Assembly: GCF_012224145.1 (NCBI RefSeq)
Contig: NZ_CP041030.1
Span: 434,001 to 498,000, forward strand
Direction: 5' to 3'
Length of the DNA stretch: 64,000 nucleotides
Source of the DNA: Francisella sp. LA112445
GTDB lineage: Bacteria; Pseudomonadota; Gammaproteobacteria; Francisellales; Francisellaceae
The notes under the pieces were generated by a model. The model was given only the letters and a program-made list of their open reading frames with translations. It did no database searches and was not told the origin of the DNA. Position 1 is the stretch's first letter. Every line of letters starts with the position of its first letter. Positions 18,894 to 28,385 of this stretch are shown piece after piece. A program made the translations under genes and the position numbers.

Positions 18894-20291
18894 ATGTCTT
18901 TTTTAGTTGCTATAGTAGGTAGAGCTAATGTTGGTAAATCAACATTATTTAATGTGCTTACTAATTCTAGAGATGCTTTAGTTTTCGATTTTGAAGGAGT
19001 AACGCGTGATCGTCAATATGGTCAAGCAAAATATGATGATCTTGATTATTTAGTGGTTGATACTGGTGGTATCTCAGATCAGGATGTTGGTTTTGATGAG
19101 TTTATGGCAAAACAATCTGAGATGGCTATAGATGAAGCTAATCTAGTATTTTTTGTTGTCGATGGTAGATCTGGACTAACAGCAGGTGATGAATATGTTG
19201 CTAATCTACTACGTCAAAGAGATAAAAAAGTAATAGTTGTAGTTAACAAAGTTGATGGTGTAGATGAAGAGGCTGCTATGGCTGAATTCTATAGCTTTGG
19301 TTTTGATAAAGTCTTTGCAATATCTGCTGCACATCGTCGAAATACTCAAAAACTAATAGATAAGTTTTTGAAAAAACCATTGAATGAATATTACCAAGAC
19401 TATACTCAGACAGGCGAGCACAAAGAGCAGTTACGTCATGGGATTCATTTTTCATTGATAGGTAGACCTAATGTGGGTAAATCAACTCTTACAAATAGAA
19501 TGCTTGGAGAAGATAGGGTTGTAGTATTTGATATGCCGGGGACAACTATTGATAGTGTTAGTATTCCATTTGAAAGACATGGACAGAAATATACTATAGT
19601 AGATACAGCTGGGGTGCGTAAAAGAGGTAAGGTAAAACAAACGCTAGAGAAATTCTCAGTAGTTAAGACTTTACAAGCTATACAAGATTCAAATGTTGTT
19701 GTGGCTGTGGTTGATGCTAGACAAAGTATCTCAGATCAAGATCTAAGTTTGATACATTTTGCAATTAAAAATGGTCGAGCTCTTGTGTTAGCTGTCAATA
19801 AATGGGATGGCATGACAGAAGAAGATCGTAATAAAGTTAAAGAAGATATCAAAAGAAGATTATATTTCTTACAAGATTATGTGGATATTCACTTTATATC
19901 AGCTCTTCATGGTACAAACGTTGGTCATGTTTTTGAGTCTATAAAGACTGCTTATGAATGTGCAAATAGGAAAATAACTACAGCAGATGCTACAAAACTA
20001 TTACAACTAGCTATAGATGCTCATTCACCTCCAATGGTGGGTAAATTTAGAATAAAGCTAAAATATGCTCATGTAGGTGGTCATAATCCTCCTGTAATTG
20101 TTATACATGGTAATCAAGTAAGTAAACTACCACATTCATATAAGAGATATTTAGAAAATTTCTTTAGAGAAGCTTTAGAATTTAGAGGAACTCCTATAGT
20201 ATTTGAGTTTAAGCAATCAGAAAACCCATTTGCGACTAAGAAAAATAAGAGATCAAAAGATGAAGGCAGTAAGAGTAAAAAAGTTAAATAA
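18894..20291 (+). CDS. der: GTPase Der (EngA), 50S ribosome assembly
   Basis: Double-Era-like GTPase needed for late 50S assembly. Two G domains are plain: GRANVGKS at residues 8-15 with DTGG, and GRPNVGKS near residue 190 with DTAG and NKWD. A C-terminal KH-like domain (GKFRIKLKYA..) follows, and the tail is very basic (KKNKRSKDEGSKSKKVK). At 465 residues it has the normal length. A good ribosome binding site, AAGGA, precedes the ATG. The last 32 bases overlap the start of murA in another frame, so translation is probably coupled. Confidence 0.97.
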   Translation: MSFLVAIVGRANVGKSTLFNVLTNSRDALVFDFEGVTRDRQYGQAKYDDLDYLVVDTGGISDQDVGFDEFMAKQSEMAIDEANLVFFVVDGRSGLTAGDEYVANLLRQRDKKVIVVVNKVDGVDEEAAMAEFYSFGFDKVFAISAAHRRNTQKLIDKFLKKPLNEYYQDYTQTGEHKEQLRHGIHFSLIGRPNVGKSTLTNRMLGEDRVVVFDMPGTTIDSVSIPFERHGQKYTIVDTAGVRKRGKVKQTLEKFSVVKTLQAIQDSNVVVAVVDARQSISDQDLSLIHFAIKNGRALVLAVNKWDGMTEEDRNKVKEDIKRRLYFLQDYVDIHFISALHGTNVGHVFESIKTAYECANRKITTADATKLLQLAIDAHSPPMVGKFRIKLKYAHVGGHNPPVIVIHGNQVSKLPHSYKRYLENFFREALEFRGTPIVFEFKQSENPFATKKNKRSKDEGSKSKKVK

Positions 20292-21564
20292 TATTGCTGA
20301 TGAAATAACAATAAATATTAGTGGTGCAAAAAATGCTTTATTGCATTTGATATTCGCGAGCTTAATTCCAGATACAAAAACTACGTTTAGTAATGTTCCA
20401 ACAACTTTATTAGATTACAAAGGTGCAAAGGAAATACTGGAGAGTGTTGGAGCTGTTGTTACAGAAAAATGCGAAGATGTAACGATTAATACAAAAGCAA
20501 TATCAACTGAAACATTAGAGTTATGTGGCCAGATGACTTCAAAAACGCGCTGTTCTTTAATGCTTTTAGGCTCTATGTTAAAGAAAAAAGGGCGTGTAAA
20601 AATTGGTTTTCCTGGAGGTTGTAGCTTTAGTGAGAAAAGGCCTTTTGATATCCATCTTGAGGGGCTAGAAGCGCTAGGCGCTAAGGTAACATTAGCAGAA
20701 GAGCATATTGAGGTTGTTTATAAAGAAGAAAAAGATGCTGAGTTTAAGATGCCTTTTCCTTCTGTTGGAGCAACTATGAATTTAGTTATGTATGCTGTTA
20801 TCGGTAATTCGGAAGTTATACTTGAGAATGTTGCTCTTGAACCTGAAGTTGTTACATTAATTGATTATCTGAATAAATGTGGTGCTAATATCAAATTTGA
20901 TATTGAAAGTAGAAAGATCAGAATATTAGGTGTTGCAAGACTGTTAGGTTGTGAATTTGAGATAATTTTCGATCGTATTCAGGCAATGACTTATGCTGCG
21001 ATGGCATATTTATACAAAACAAATGTAACTATTACAAATATAAATACTGAAGACATTTATAATATTTCAAAGCCTCTAGAGAAACTGACTAATGCAACTG
21101 CTAAATGGGAATATGATCAAAAAAATAAATCTCTAAAGTTCTTTGGTAAAGATAGTAATATTAAGGGTGTTGATATTATAGCAGCGCCATTTCCTCATTT
21201 TCCAACAGACTTACAGCCAATATATGCTGTGATGTTATTTATGGCAAATAGCTGTAGCACTATCCAAGATACTGTTTATCCTGAGAGAATAAATTATGTA
21301 TATCAAATTCGTAAGATGGGCTTTGATATTTCTATAGATAATAATTTGATTGAGATAAAACCTGTAAAAACTCTTAAAAATATTCGTCCAGCTGTGATGA
21401 GTGTAAAAGATTTACGCGCTGGGATGGCTTGTCTGATGGCAGGCTCGTTACTTGATGAGTTTTCGACTATAAATAATGCTCATCAGATATTTAGAGGGTA
21501 TAATAACCTTATAGAGAATATGTCTCATTTTATGCAAATAGAGATTTTAGATAATAATGTTTAG
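20260..21564 (+). CDS. murA: UDP-N-acetylglucosamine 1-carboxyvinyltransferase MurA
   Basis: First committed step of peptidoglycan synthesis: transfer of enolpyruvate from PEP to UDP-GlcNAc. The substrate lysine motif SGAKNALLHLIF, the flexible-loop cysteine in GGCSFSEKRPFDIH (fosfomycin target) and PTDLQPIYAV with the catalytic aspartate are all present. I chose the ATG at 20260 (MKAVRVKKLNN, 434 residues), which aligns with the family start; the frame is open further upstream only inside der. Divergence is notable (for example FPGGCSF where SLPGGCAIG is typical). It overlaps der by 32 bases and murB follows after seven bases, a coherent cell-wall unit. Confidence 0.9.
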   Translation: MKAVRVKKLNNIADEITINISGAKNALLHLIFASLIPDTKTTFSNVPTTLLDYKGAKEILESVGAVVTEKCEDVTINTKAISTETLELCGQMTSKTRCSLMLLGSMLKKKGRVKIGFPGGCSFSEKRPFDIHLEGLEALGAKVTLAEEHIEVVYKEEKDAEFKMPFPSVGATMNLVMYAVIGNSEVILENVALEPEVVTLIDYLNKCGANIKFDIESRKIRILGVARLLGCEFEIIFDRIQAMTYAAMAYLYKTNVTITNINTEDIYNISKPLEKLTNATAKWEYDQKNKSLKFFGKDSNIKGVDIIAAPFPHFPTDLQPIYAVMLFMANSCSTIQDTVYPERINYVYQIRKMGFDISIDNNLIEIKPVKTLKNIRPAVMSVKDLRAGMACLMAGSLLDEFSTINNAHQIFRGYNNLIENMSHFMQIEILDNNV

Positions 21565-21571
21565 GTAAATA

Positions 21572-22423
21572 ATGTCACAATATATATCTTTAGAAAAATA
21601 TAATACTTATAGAATTAAATCATTTGCAAAACATGTTTATTTTCCTAGTAATGAAAATGAGCTTCTAGAAATTGTAGATAGACATGAAAAATTATTTTTT
21701 CTTGGTAATGGTAGTAATGTAATCTTTTCTAAAGAATATTATGATGATGAAATAGCCTTCGTTATTTTTTGTAAAAATTTTAACTCTTTTTGTATTTCTG
21801 ATTGTGAGGTAGATGTCCAAGCAGGTGCCCTGTTACAAGATTTAGCATTAGCAACATATGACACTGGTTTAAGTGGTGTTGAGACATTTTATGATGTCCC
21901 AGCTAGCTTAGGTGGTGCTTTAATAATGAATGCTGGAGCTTATGGCGATGAGATATATACCTACATTAAAAGTGTTAGAGTTTTAGATCTTAATAAGAAA
22001 GAAATAATAGAGTATAAAAAAGAAGATATAGAGTATGGCTATAGGTATTCTATGTTTAAAAATGATAATAATATTTGTATATTATCTGCGAAATTTGAAT
22101 TTGAGAAAAAACCAAAACAAGAGATTAAAGCTAAGCTAGATGATATCTATTCACGTCGTTTGTCTAACCTCCCACAAAAACCTACAGCTGGAAGTGTATT
22201 TAAGCGACCTCAAGCAAATATGCCAGTAGGTGTTATGGTTGAGGAGCTTGGGCTTAAGGGTAAAACAATTGGCGATGCACAGATTTCACCTAAGCATGGT
22301 GGTATTATTGTTAATAATGGCAATGCTACAGGGAATGAGATAATACAACTTATTGAATTTATAAAAACTAAGGTTTTAGAGAACTATAATATAAAACTTC
22401 ATGAGGAGCAGATAGTTATCTAA
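21572..22423 (+). CDS. murB: UDP-N-acetylenolpyruvoylglucosamine reductase MurB
   Basis: FAD/NADPH enzyme that reduces the MurA product to UDP-MurNAc. FAD-binding motifs: FLGNGSNVIFS (about residues 44-54) and GLSGVETFYDVPASLGGALIMNAGAYG in two adjacent blocks. The catalytic serine is in PTAGSVFKRP and the final glutamate in LHEEQIVI. At 283 residues it belongs to the shorter, type II-like group. It follows murA by 7 bases, so the two consecutive enzymes of the pathway are co-transcribed. Confidence 0.94.
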   Translation: MSQYISLEKYNTYRIKSFAKHVYFPSNENELLEIVDRHEKLFFLGNGSNVIFSKEYYDDEIAFVIFCKNFNSFCISDCEVDVQAGALLQDLALATYDTGLSGVETFYDVPASLGGALIMNAGAYGDEIYTYIKSVRVLDLNKKEIIEYKKEDIEYGYRYSMFKNDNNICILSAKFEFEKKPKQEIKAKLDDIYSRRLSNLPQKPTAGSVFKRPQANMPVGVMVEELGLKGKTIGDAQISPKHGGIIVNNGNATGNEIIQLIEFIKTKVLENYNIKLHEEQIVI

Positions 22424-22499
22424 AGTGTTTGTACAAAATACTTTTCTATATGTCTAATATCTAATATACTTTGCTTAGGAAAAAGTTTTTTATAGAGTT

Positions 22500-23399
22500 A
22501 TGAGAAAAAAAACTATATTTTTTTTAGTCACTATGTCTTTAGGTTGTGGTATTGCGTTAGCAGATACTACTAATACTAGTACTACTCAAGTTAGTCAAGC
22601 AACTACAAATAGTGTAAGCAGTGAAAACCAGGTTACTACAAGCAAACAACCTAGTAAATCACAAGATACATCTGATGTCTCAAAGCCTCATACTAGCTAT
22701 GGAGATGATTTAAAAATTATGGTTGATACTAGTAATGCTAGTTATGATGCACTTTTAGCTGATGCTGAGAAGATACTAGCAGATCGTGACGATAGTAAAA
22801 AACCATCGGATCAAGAAATAGCACAAAAGATAGCTCAAATAAAGAAACCATCAAATCAAGAAATAGCAGAAAGAATAGCTCATATCAATAAACATGTTGG
22901 TAATAAAGTCGTAGTAGAGAAAGAACAAAACCAACAAGCATCTATGAAGCAAGATGTTAAAGCAGCAGGAGATATTTTAAGACGTCATAATGAGATTGAT
23001 AAAGAGTTTAAAGACTCTTATGGTAATAAATCAACAAAAGATTATATAACAAGAGAAGCTCAGGGCTATAATGATGCTGAGGGCTATCAGATGAAAAATT
23101 ATAAGAATCTTTTGGATAATGTAAAGTTAGAAACTCCAAAAGAGATAGGAGAGTCATTTGAAGAGATTGATAATGATGAAGTTAAAACAAAATATAAGTT
23201 ATCTGATGGTTATTCAATTGAGGATGTTACAACTGTAGGCTCTCTGACAGGTCAGAGCAAACGTTTGAAGAAATGTTTGATTTTGAAAACTTATGGTGGT
23301 GGTACTTGGCGTACATATTGCCAGCCACTTAAAAAGCCAACTCAATGTCCAGATTACGATTGGAACCAATTATCAACAATGGCAATTATGTATTGTTAG
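22500..23399 (+). CDS. hypothetical exported protein with 15-residue tandem repeat
   Basis: 299 residues. Signal peptide MRKKTIFFLVTMSLGCGIALA, then a Thr/Ser/Gln-rich low-complexity segment (22-60). Residues 100-114 and 115-129 are two copies of KKPS-[DN]-QEIA-x-[KR]-IA-x-I, and the DNA repeats at 22797-22841 and 22842-22886. The middle is helical and charged; the last 45 residues have four cysteines (KKCL, YCQP, QCPD, MYC), which may form two disulfides in the periplasm. I recognise no family. The 3' end overlaps the convergent methyltransferase gene by 14 bases. Confidence 0.75.
   Translation: MRKKTIFFLVTMSLGCGIALADTTNTSTTQVSQATTNSVSSENQVTTSKQPSKSQDTSDVSKPHTSYGDDLKIMVDTSNASYDALLADAEKILADRDDSKKPSDQEIAQKIAQIKKPSNQEIAERIAHINKHVGNKVVVEKEQNQQASMKQDVKAAGDILRRHNEIDKEFKDSYGNKSTKDYITREAQGYNDAEGYQMKNYKNLLDNVKLETPKEIGESFEEIDNDEVKTKYKLSDGYSIEDVTTVGSLTGQSKRLKKCLILKTYGGGTWRTYCQPLKKPTQCPDYDWNQLSTMAIMYC
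22797..22886 (+). repeat. 45-base tandem repeat, two copies
   Basis: Two adjacent in-frame 45-base units (22797-22841, 22842-22886) inside the exported protein gene, diverged by a handful of substitutions. Copy number could vary between strains. Confidence 0.75.
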
Positions 23400-24156
23400 A
23401 TTTTTTGAAATTGGCGATTTGTTCTTTTAACTCATCTAAGCTCACTCTATTAGGATTAACACGACTTCTAACATGATTATCATTCTTACGTACAGCATAA
23501 CCATATAAAGCTTCTATCTCAAGTTGGAGGTTTTGCTTGAATTGAGTAATAAAGTTATTCCATAAATTTTTACCAGTTAAACTTATATGCATAGTAGTAT
23601 CAGCAAGAGGCTCGTTTAATGCTCTGACATCCTCAAAAAGGGTAGCGGTATTTTCATAAGTGAAAGTAATTAAATCTGATTCTATAGCTGGGGTTTTATA
23701 TCTGCTAGATTGTAGAGTATTGCCCCATGTTAGTAGATCTATCATATCATTTATATGCTTTTTATCACTTACAGTTGCAAAAGCCTGTTTCATAGAGATA
23801 AAAGATTTGTCACCAAAAGTTGAAAAAAGCAAGATTCCATCATTATTTAGTAGTCCATAATAATTGTCTAATTCTTGAGCTAAGTTATCTGTAAGATGAA
23901 TGGTAGAGTTTGAGATTATAATATCAAACTGTTGTTTACTATCTTGGTTATTATGAATTTTGGCATTAGGGAAACGATTTTTTAAAATACCTATATAGCT
24001 AGTATCTTGATATCCATCGACTAAGATATCAGTAGGATTAAGGTTTATAAAATCTAGTCTTTTTAACAGCCTTTGAGCAATTTCATTTTTTATAAATGAT
24101 GTTTGGTAAAGTTTTTTGTGTGATAAGCGTTTTAGAAAAAGATTATAATTAAACAT
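23386..24156 (-). CDS. SAM-dependent methyltransferase, BioC/NDUFAF5-like
   Basis: 256 residues. The N-terminus (MFNYNLFLKRLS) is followed by an Ado-Met fold: ILVDGYQDTSYIGIL (weak motif I, without the usual GxGxG), FDIIISNSTIHLTDNL (motif IV-like, the BioC-style position) and GILLFSTFGDKSF. The pattern resembles BioC and its mitochondrial relative NDUFAF5. Francisella's biotin genes lie elsewhere as far as I remember, so a true BioC is unlikely. It is convergent with, and overlaps by 14 bases, the upstream exported protein gene. The EAL protein gene ends 23 bases upstream of it on the same strand. Confidence 0.7.
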   Translation of the reverse strand: MFNYNLFLKRLSHKKLYQTSFIKNEIAQRLLKRLDFINLNPTDILVDGYQDTSYIGILKNRFPNAKIHNNQDSKQQFDIIISNSTIHLTDNLAQELDNYYGLLNNDGILLFSTFGDKSFISMKQAFATVSDKKHINDMIDLLTWGNTLQSSRYKTPAIESDLITFTYENTATLFEDVRALNEPLADTTMHISLTGKNLWNNFITQFKQNLQLEIEALYGYAVRKNDNHVRSRVNPNRVSLDELKEQIANFKKSNNT

Positions 24157-24179
24157 TTTTATTCTTTAAGTTTAGTTTG

Positions 24180-26300
24180 TTAGAGAGATTGTAATAGTTT
24201 TTTTAGCTCTATAAAAGGTATAGGTTTACTAAAATAGAATCCTTGATAAAAATCACAACCAATTGACTTTAAAAATTCGAGCTGTTCGGCGGTTTCGACT
24301 CCTTCAGCAACACATTTCTTATTTAAGTTACTTGCTAATTGTACTATAGCCTTTATTATGGCTCTATTATTCTCTTTATCAAAATCATTAACAAATGATT
24401 TATCGATCTTTAAATATTTAATAGGTAGGTTAGCAAGATATTTTAAGGAAGAGTATCCTGTACCGAAATCATCTAGGGCAAAACTAAATCCTTTATTATT
24501 TAACTTATTAATAATTGATTTTGTATGCTCAATATCACTTAACAGATATGTTTCTGTAATTTCAAAAGTAATTAGTTTTTTATCAATTTTATCAAAATAT
24601 TGAATTATCTTATCAGAGAATTCATTATTCATAAGTTGTATGCTAGATATATTTATAGATAGTTTGATATTTCCTATTAGATTATCTTTTAATAATTTTT
24701 GCCAGTCTGAGATAGTCTTTTTAAATATCCATTGGCCTATCTTCTCAATAGTTTGGTTTTTTTCAGCTATAGGTATAAACTCATCAGGTGTGACATTACC
24801 TAGGGTGGGTGAGTTCCAACGTATTAGTGCTTCAACCCCATAAATGTTTTTATCAGTATCAAATTGAGGGTGATAAACAATATTAAATTCACGCATATCA
24901 ATGTTTAATAATTCGCGTTCTATGTTATTACGGCGTTTTGTAGCTTCGTCATAATCGATACTATAGTGAGAGTAGATATTTTTACCCATAGCTTTAGCAT
25001 TATGCATAGCACTATCAGCATTTTGTAGTAGCTTTTCTATATTTGATGCAATATCAGGATATGATGCGATTCCTATACTAACAGACTGAGTTATGGTGTT
25101 TTTATTTATATCAATGGGAGTAGATATTTCCTTTATTACTTTTTTAGCAGTTTCTTCTATTTCTTGAATGGTTTTCTGATTTTCAATTAGAACCAGAAAG
25201 TCATCACCACCTGATCTACCAATGATACTATTCTCAGGCAGACAAGATTTTAATGTATTAGCGATATTAATTATGAGTTTGTCACCAGCAGAGTATCCAA
25301 AAGATCCATTTATAAATTTGAAATTATCTAGATCTATCATAATTAGAGCAGCTAACAGGCCTTTTTTAGTTTTTTTAAGAGATTTTTCAGCAGCTTTAAT
25401 AAATCCTTTACGGTTATAAAGTTTCGTTAGCTCATCATTATATGCGATGTGATTAAGTTTTGTATTTTTTTCTTTTATGTTTTGAAGTAAGGTCTCTCTT
25501 TCTGTAACATCCCTAGCTATTCCTAAAATATATGGCTTTCCAGCTTTATTGTAGAATCTAACTTTATAAGTATCGATGACTATTTTTTCCCCAGCTGGGG
25601 TAGTTATGTGCTCGATTGTTCTAGATGAGCCTTTTTCAAAGGCAATTTTGTCGTATTTTAAGAAAAGATCAGCTTCTTTAGCTGAGAATTTTTCAACTGT
25701 TGTTGTTCCTATAACAGAGTTTTGCATATCTTTAGGGTATAGATTAAGCATAGCTTTATTTGCTTTGATAAGACGATAATTCTCATCTTTAACAAACATG
25801 ATATCATCACTAGCATCAAACATTAGTTCAGAAAATTCTTTAGATTCTTTTAGGTCTTGTTGTATATTTTTTAGCTTAGTAAGATCATTATGTGCACCAA
25901 GCATTCTAATCGGCTTACCATTTGCATCACGAATTGCCATGCCACGACATCTAATCCATACAGTAGAGCCATCCTTGTGTCTATATCTGACTATTTGAGA
26001 GTATTCATAATTTGGATCTTTGAGATGCTTTTCTAAGTTTTCCATCGCTATTTGAAGGTCTTCTGGAAAAATTAAATCTTGCCACTCAGATGAAAGAGGT
26101 TTTTTATCTCTTGGATTATGACCTAGAATCTCCCAGAATTTGTCATTCATCCATTCATTTTCAGGATTTTCTAAATCAAGATACCATAATCCATCAAGAC
26201 TAGACTGTTGCAAAGAGTCAAAAACTTTATGATTTTTGCTTATCAGCTCATAGAGCTCTTCTTTAAGGTAGTGACTCATAATGCTATAAAAACCAGTCAA
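24180..26300 (-). CDS. PAS-PAS-GGDEF-EAL protein, predicted c-di-GMP phosphodiesterase
   Basis: 706 residues, soluble. Two PAS domains (about 25-140 and 150-270, each ending in a DLT/DVTE linker), a GGDEF domain and an EAL domain. The cyclase active site reads GGDDF (364-368), with Asp for the catalytic Glu position, and there is no RxxD inhibitory site before it, so synthesis is doubtful. The EAL domain looks active: E490AL in VEALIRW, SINISSIQL, EITET, LDDFGTGYSSL (Asp610, Asp611), KIDKSFV and AEGVET. Net prediction is degradation of c-di-GMP, with the GGDDF domain perhaps a GTP-binding regulator. It is the distal gene of the minus-strand half of the cluster. Confidence 0.9.
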   Translation of the reverse strand: MTGFYSIMSHYLKEELYELISKNHKVFDSLQQSSLDGLWYLDLENPENEWMNDKFWEILGHNPRDKKPLSSEWQDLIFPEDLQIAMENLEKHLKDPNYEYSQIVRYRHKDGSTVWIRCRGMAIRDANGKPIRMLGAHNDLTKLKNIQQDLKESKEFSELMFDASDDIMFVKDENYRLIKANKAMLNLYPKDMQNSVIGTTTVEKFSAKEADLFLKYDKIAFEKGSSRTIEHITTPAGEKIVIDTYKVRFYNKAGKPYILGIARDVTERETLLQNIKEKNTKLNHIAYNDELTKLYNRKGFIKAAEKSLKKTKKGLLAALIMIDLDNFKFINGSFGYSAGDKLIINIANTLKSCLPENSIIGRSGGDDFLVLIENQKTIQEIEETAKKVIKEISTPIDINKNTITQSVSIGIASYPDIASNIEKLLQNADSAMHNAKAMGKNIYSHYSIDYDEATKRRNNIERELLNIDMREFNIVYHPQFDTDKNIYGVEALIRWNSPTLGNVTPDEFIPIAEKNQTIEKIGQWIFKKTISDWQKLLKDNLIGNIKLSINISSIQLMNNEFSDKIIQYFDKIDKKLITFEITETYLLSDIEHTKSIINKLNNKGFSFALDDFGTGYSSLKYLANLPIKYLKIDKSFVNDFDKENNRAIIKAIVQLASNLNKKCVAEGVETAEQLEFLKSIGCDFYQGFYFSKPIPFIELKKLLQSL

Positions 26301-26365
26301 TATATAAAAAAATTATAAACTATAAAGTGAGTCTTAACAATTTTTAAGTGAAAGGTTAAAGATAA

Positions 26366-28264
26366 TTAATCAGAAAAATTAAATTGATTCTTGCCTAATT
26401 TTTTAGCTTTGTACATAGCCAGGTCAGCTTTAGTAATTAATTTATCGCTATCTATATTATTATCTTTTGACTGAGCTTGAGTGACACCTACACTAATTGT
26501 CTGTTGAATTTGAATTTCTTCTGAAATATATATCTTATCTTCAAATGAAGCAATTATTCTATTTATAATATCAATGCAAGTTTGTTTATTAGCAATATTT
26601 CTAAGGACAGCAACAAACTCATCACCACCTATTCTTGAGATTAGGTCGCCATCTCTAAGAACTAACTTTAATCTAGCTGATACTTCTTTTAGAACTAAGT
26701 CACCAACTTCGTGCCCATACTTATCATTAGTATGTTTGAAATCATCTAAATCAATAAATAATATAGCAATGTTTTCATGTTGGTTTGAGTCGTCATTTAA
26801 GATTGTCTTTAGTTTTTTATCAATACTGTGTCTATTTAAACATCCTGTTAAAGAATCAATTGAGCTAAGGTTTTTTAGCTTAATTTGTCTTTGTTCAAGA
26901 ATTTTATTTTTTCTAAAGTTAATACTGATAAAGTAAAATAACCCCTGTACCATTAGTGATATCACTATTCCAAGTAAGAAGAGCACTGTTGGGAAGGATT
27001 TTTGTAACTGCTCATATTCTTTATCTGTAAAGAAAACTTTGATATGCCAGTGTTTTTCTCCAGTAAACTCGAAAGAGTATGACATGCCATAATATTTTTT
27101 AGGATCTAAGTTTGAGTATATCTTATGACTTTCAAGGTAAATCTCTAGAGTATAGTGATCACGGTTTATTTCAGACATAACTTTTTCTGAAAGATTGGGT
27201 TTAAATACAACATTAAACTTATTACTTTCTTCTCTAATACAAATTGTTTTTGTTTTAGATAATGTTTTGCTTGAGCTACATTCTTTTAAGACATCTAAAG
27301 CTTGAGCTTGTGTTATGTTATAGTTAGATAAGAAAATAGGCTCTTGCTGTTTATCTTGGATGTAGTATATAAAGTATATATTTGGATAATCATTCTCATA
27401 AGCCTGCATATCTGCAACAATCGCTTCTCTACTTGAGTACGATGATGTACCTAGGCGCTTGTAGAGTCTATCTATGGCAGTAGTTTCTAAGTTTAGTTTT
27501 TTTTCAAGGTTCGCACCTAGTAGTGAAACCTCTCTTTGTACAGTACTTTTTATAGCTTTCGTATCTTGGTCAAATGTATATAGCCAAAATAAGAAAAATA
27601 TAACAAAAGTAACAGCACTTAATATTATTCCTATAATATGTACTTTAGACTTTACTCCTTTGAAAGAGATCCTAAAAAGGGTCAATATAAAGAAACAAAT
27701 TGAGGTATGTAAAGCCATACCTGTAATATGGCCCCAACTAAAATAAAGCGAAATATTAAAAAAATACCCAAGTAATGCTATGTATGCTAATAAAAAGACT
27801 GTAAGGTTTGCTCCAAAAAAAATACCTTTAAAAAGTAGAACGTTTTTCTTAAAGCGAGGCAGTATATTAGCAATAGCTAGAAGTAGAAAACATACTGCAG
27901 TATTAGGTGACATTCTACCGGGATATAGTGAATGATCAATTGCCTTTGCACTTATTATATGATCAATACCAAAATTTAATCCAAATAAGTATTCTGATAG
28001 CGTTAATAGAGAAATTATTAATACGATAAGTGAGAGTATACAACGGCTATAACTAAATTTTGATGTCTTAGGGATGAAGTTAACTATAGCTAAGATGCCA
28101 AAACATGCTGCGGTATTAAATTGCATTGGTGGAAAGCTATTGTTTAACTTGACAATACTAGTATTACCAGTTAACCAACCAAATATCACAGTACAAGCTA
28201 TAACAAGAACAACTAAACTAACAATTGTCTGTGCTTTTCTCTGAGGTAAATACATTATATTCAT
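26366..28264 (-). CDS. membrane diguanylate cyclase (multi-TM sensor, GGDEF)
   Basis: 632 residues. About seven hydrophobic segments in the first 235 residues form an integral sensor. It contains three copies of the motif M-x2-[NH]-T-[AS]-x-C-F (residues 47, 118, 183). A periplasmic, CHASE-like region (about 240-415) and a further membrane helix (about 420-445) lead to a canonical GGDEF domain (GGDEF at 546-550). The RxxD inhibitory site (R537-D540) is five residues before it. This should be the main c-di-GMP synthase of the cluster and subject to product inhibition. It is divergent from the zinc-ribbon gene, sharing a 121-base promoter region, and is followed by the PAS-GGDEF-EAL gene after 65 bases. 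Confidence 0.92.
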   Translation of the reverse strand: MNIMYLPQRKAQTIVSLVVLVIACTVIFGWLTGNTSIVKLNNSFPPMQFNTAACFGILAIVNFIPKTSKFSYSRCILSLIVLIISLLTLSEYLFGLNFGIDHIISAKAIDHSLYPGRMSPNTAVCFLLLAIANILPRFKKNVLLFKGIFFGANLTVFLLAYIALLGYFFNISLYFSWGHITGMALHTSICFFILTLFRISFKGVKSKVHIIGIILSAVTFVIFFLFWLYTFDQDTKAIKSTVQREVSLLGANLEKKLNLETTAIDRLYKRLGTSSYSSREAIVADMQAYENDYPNIYFIYYIQDKQQEPIFLSNYNITQAQALDVLKECSSSKTLSKTKTICIREESNKFNVVFKPNLSEKVMSEINRDHYTLEIYLESHKIYSNLDPKKYYGMSYSFEFTGEKHWHIKVFFTDKEYEQLQKSFPTVLFLLGIVISLMVQGLFYFISINFRKNKILEQRQIKLKNLSSIDSLTGCLNRHSIDKKLKTILNDDSNQHENIAILFIDLDDFKHTNDKYGHEVGDLVLKEVSARLKLVLRDGDLISRIGGDEFVAVLRNIANKQTCIDIINRIIASFEDKIYISEEIQIQQTISVGVTQAQSKDNNIDSDKLITKADLAMYKAKKLGKNQFNFSD

Positions 28265-28385
28265 CCTAAGAACATGTATTACTTAACTATATTATATGTT
28301 ATTTAGTTTTAAAATATGAAAAGCATTTACATTATTTATTAAAAAATATACTGTTTATTAATATAACTAGAGACTTTTTCTATAT

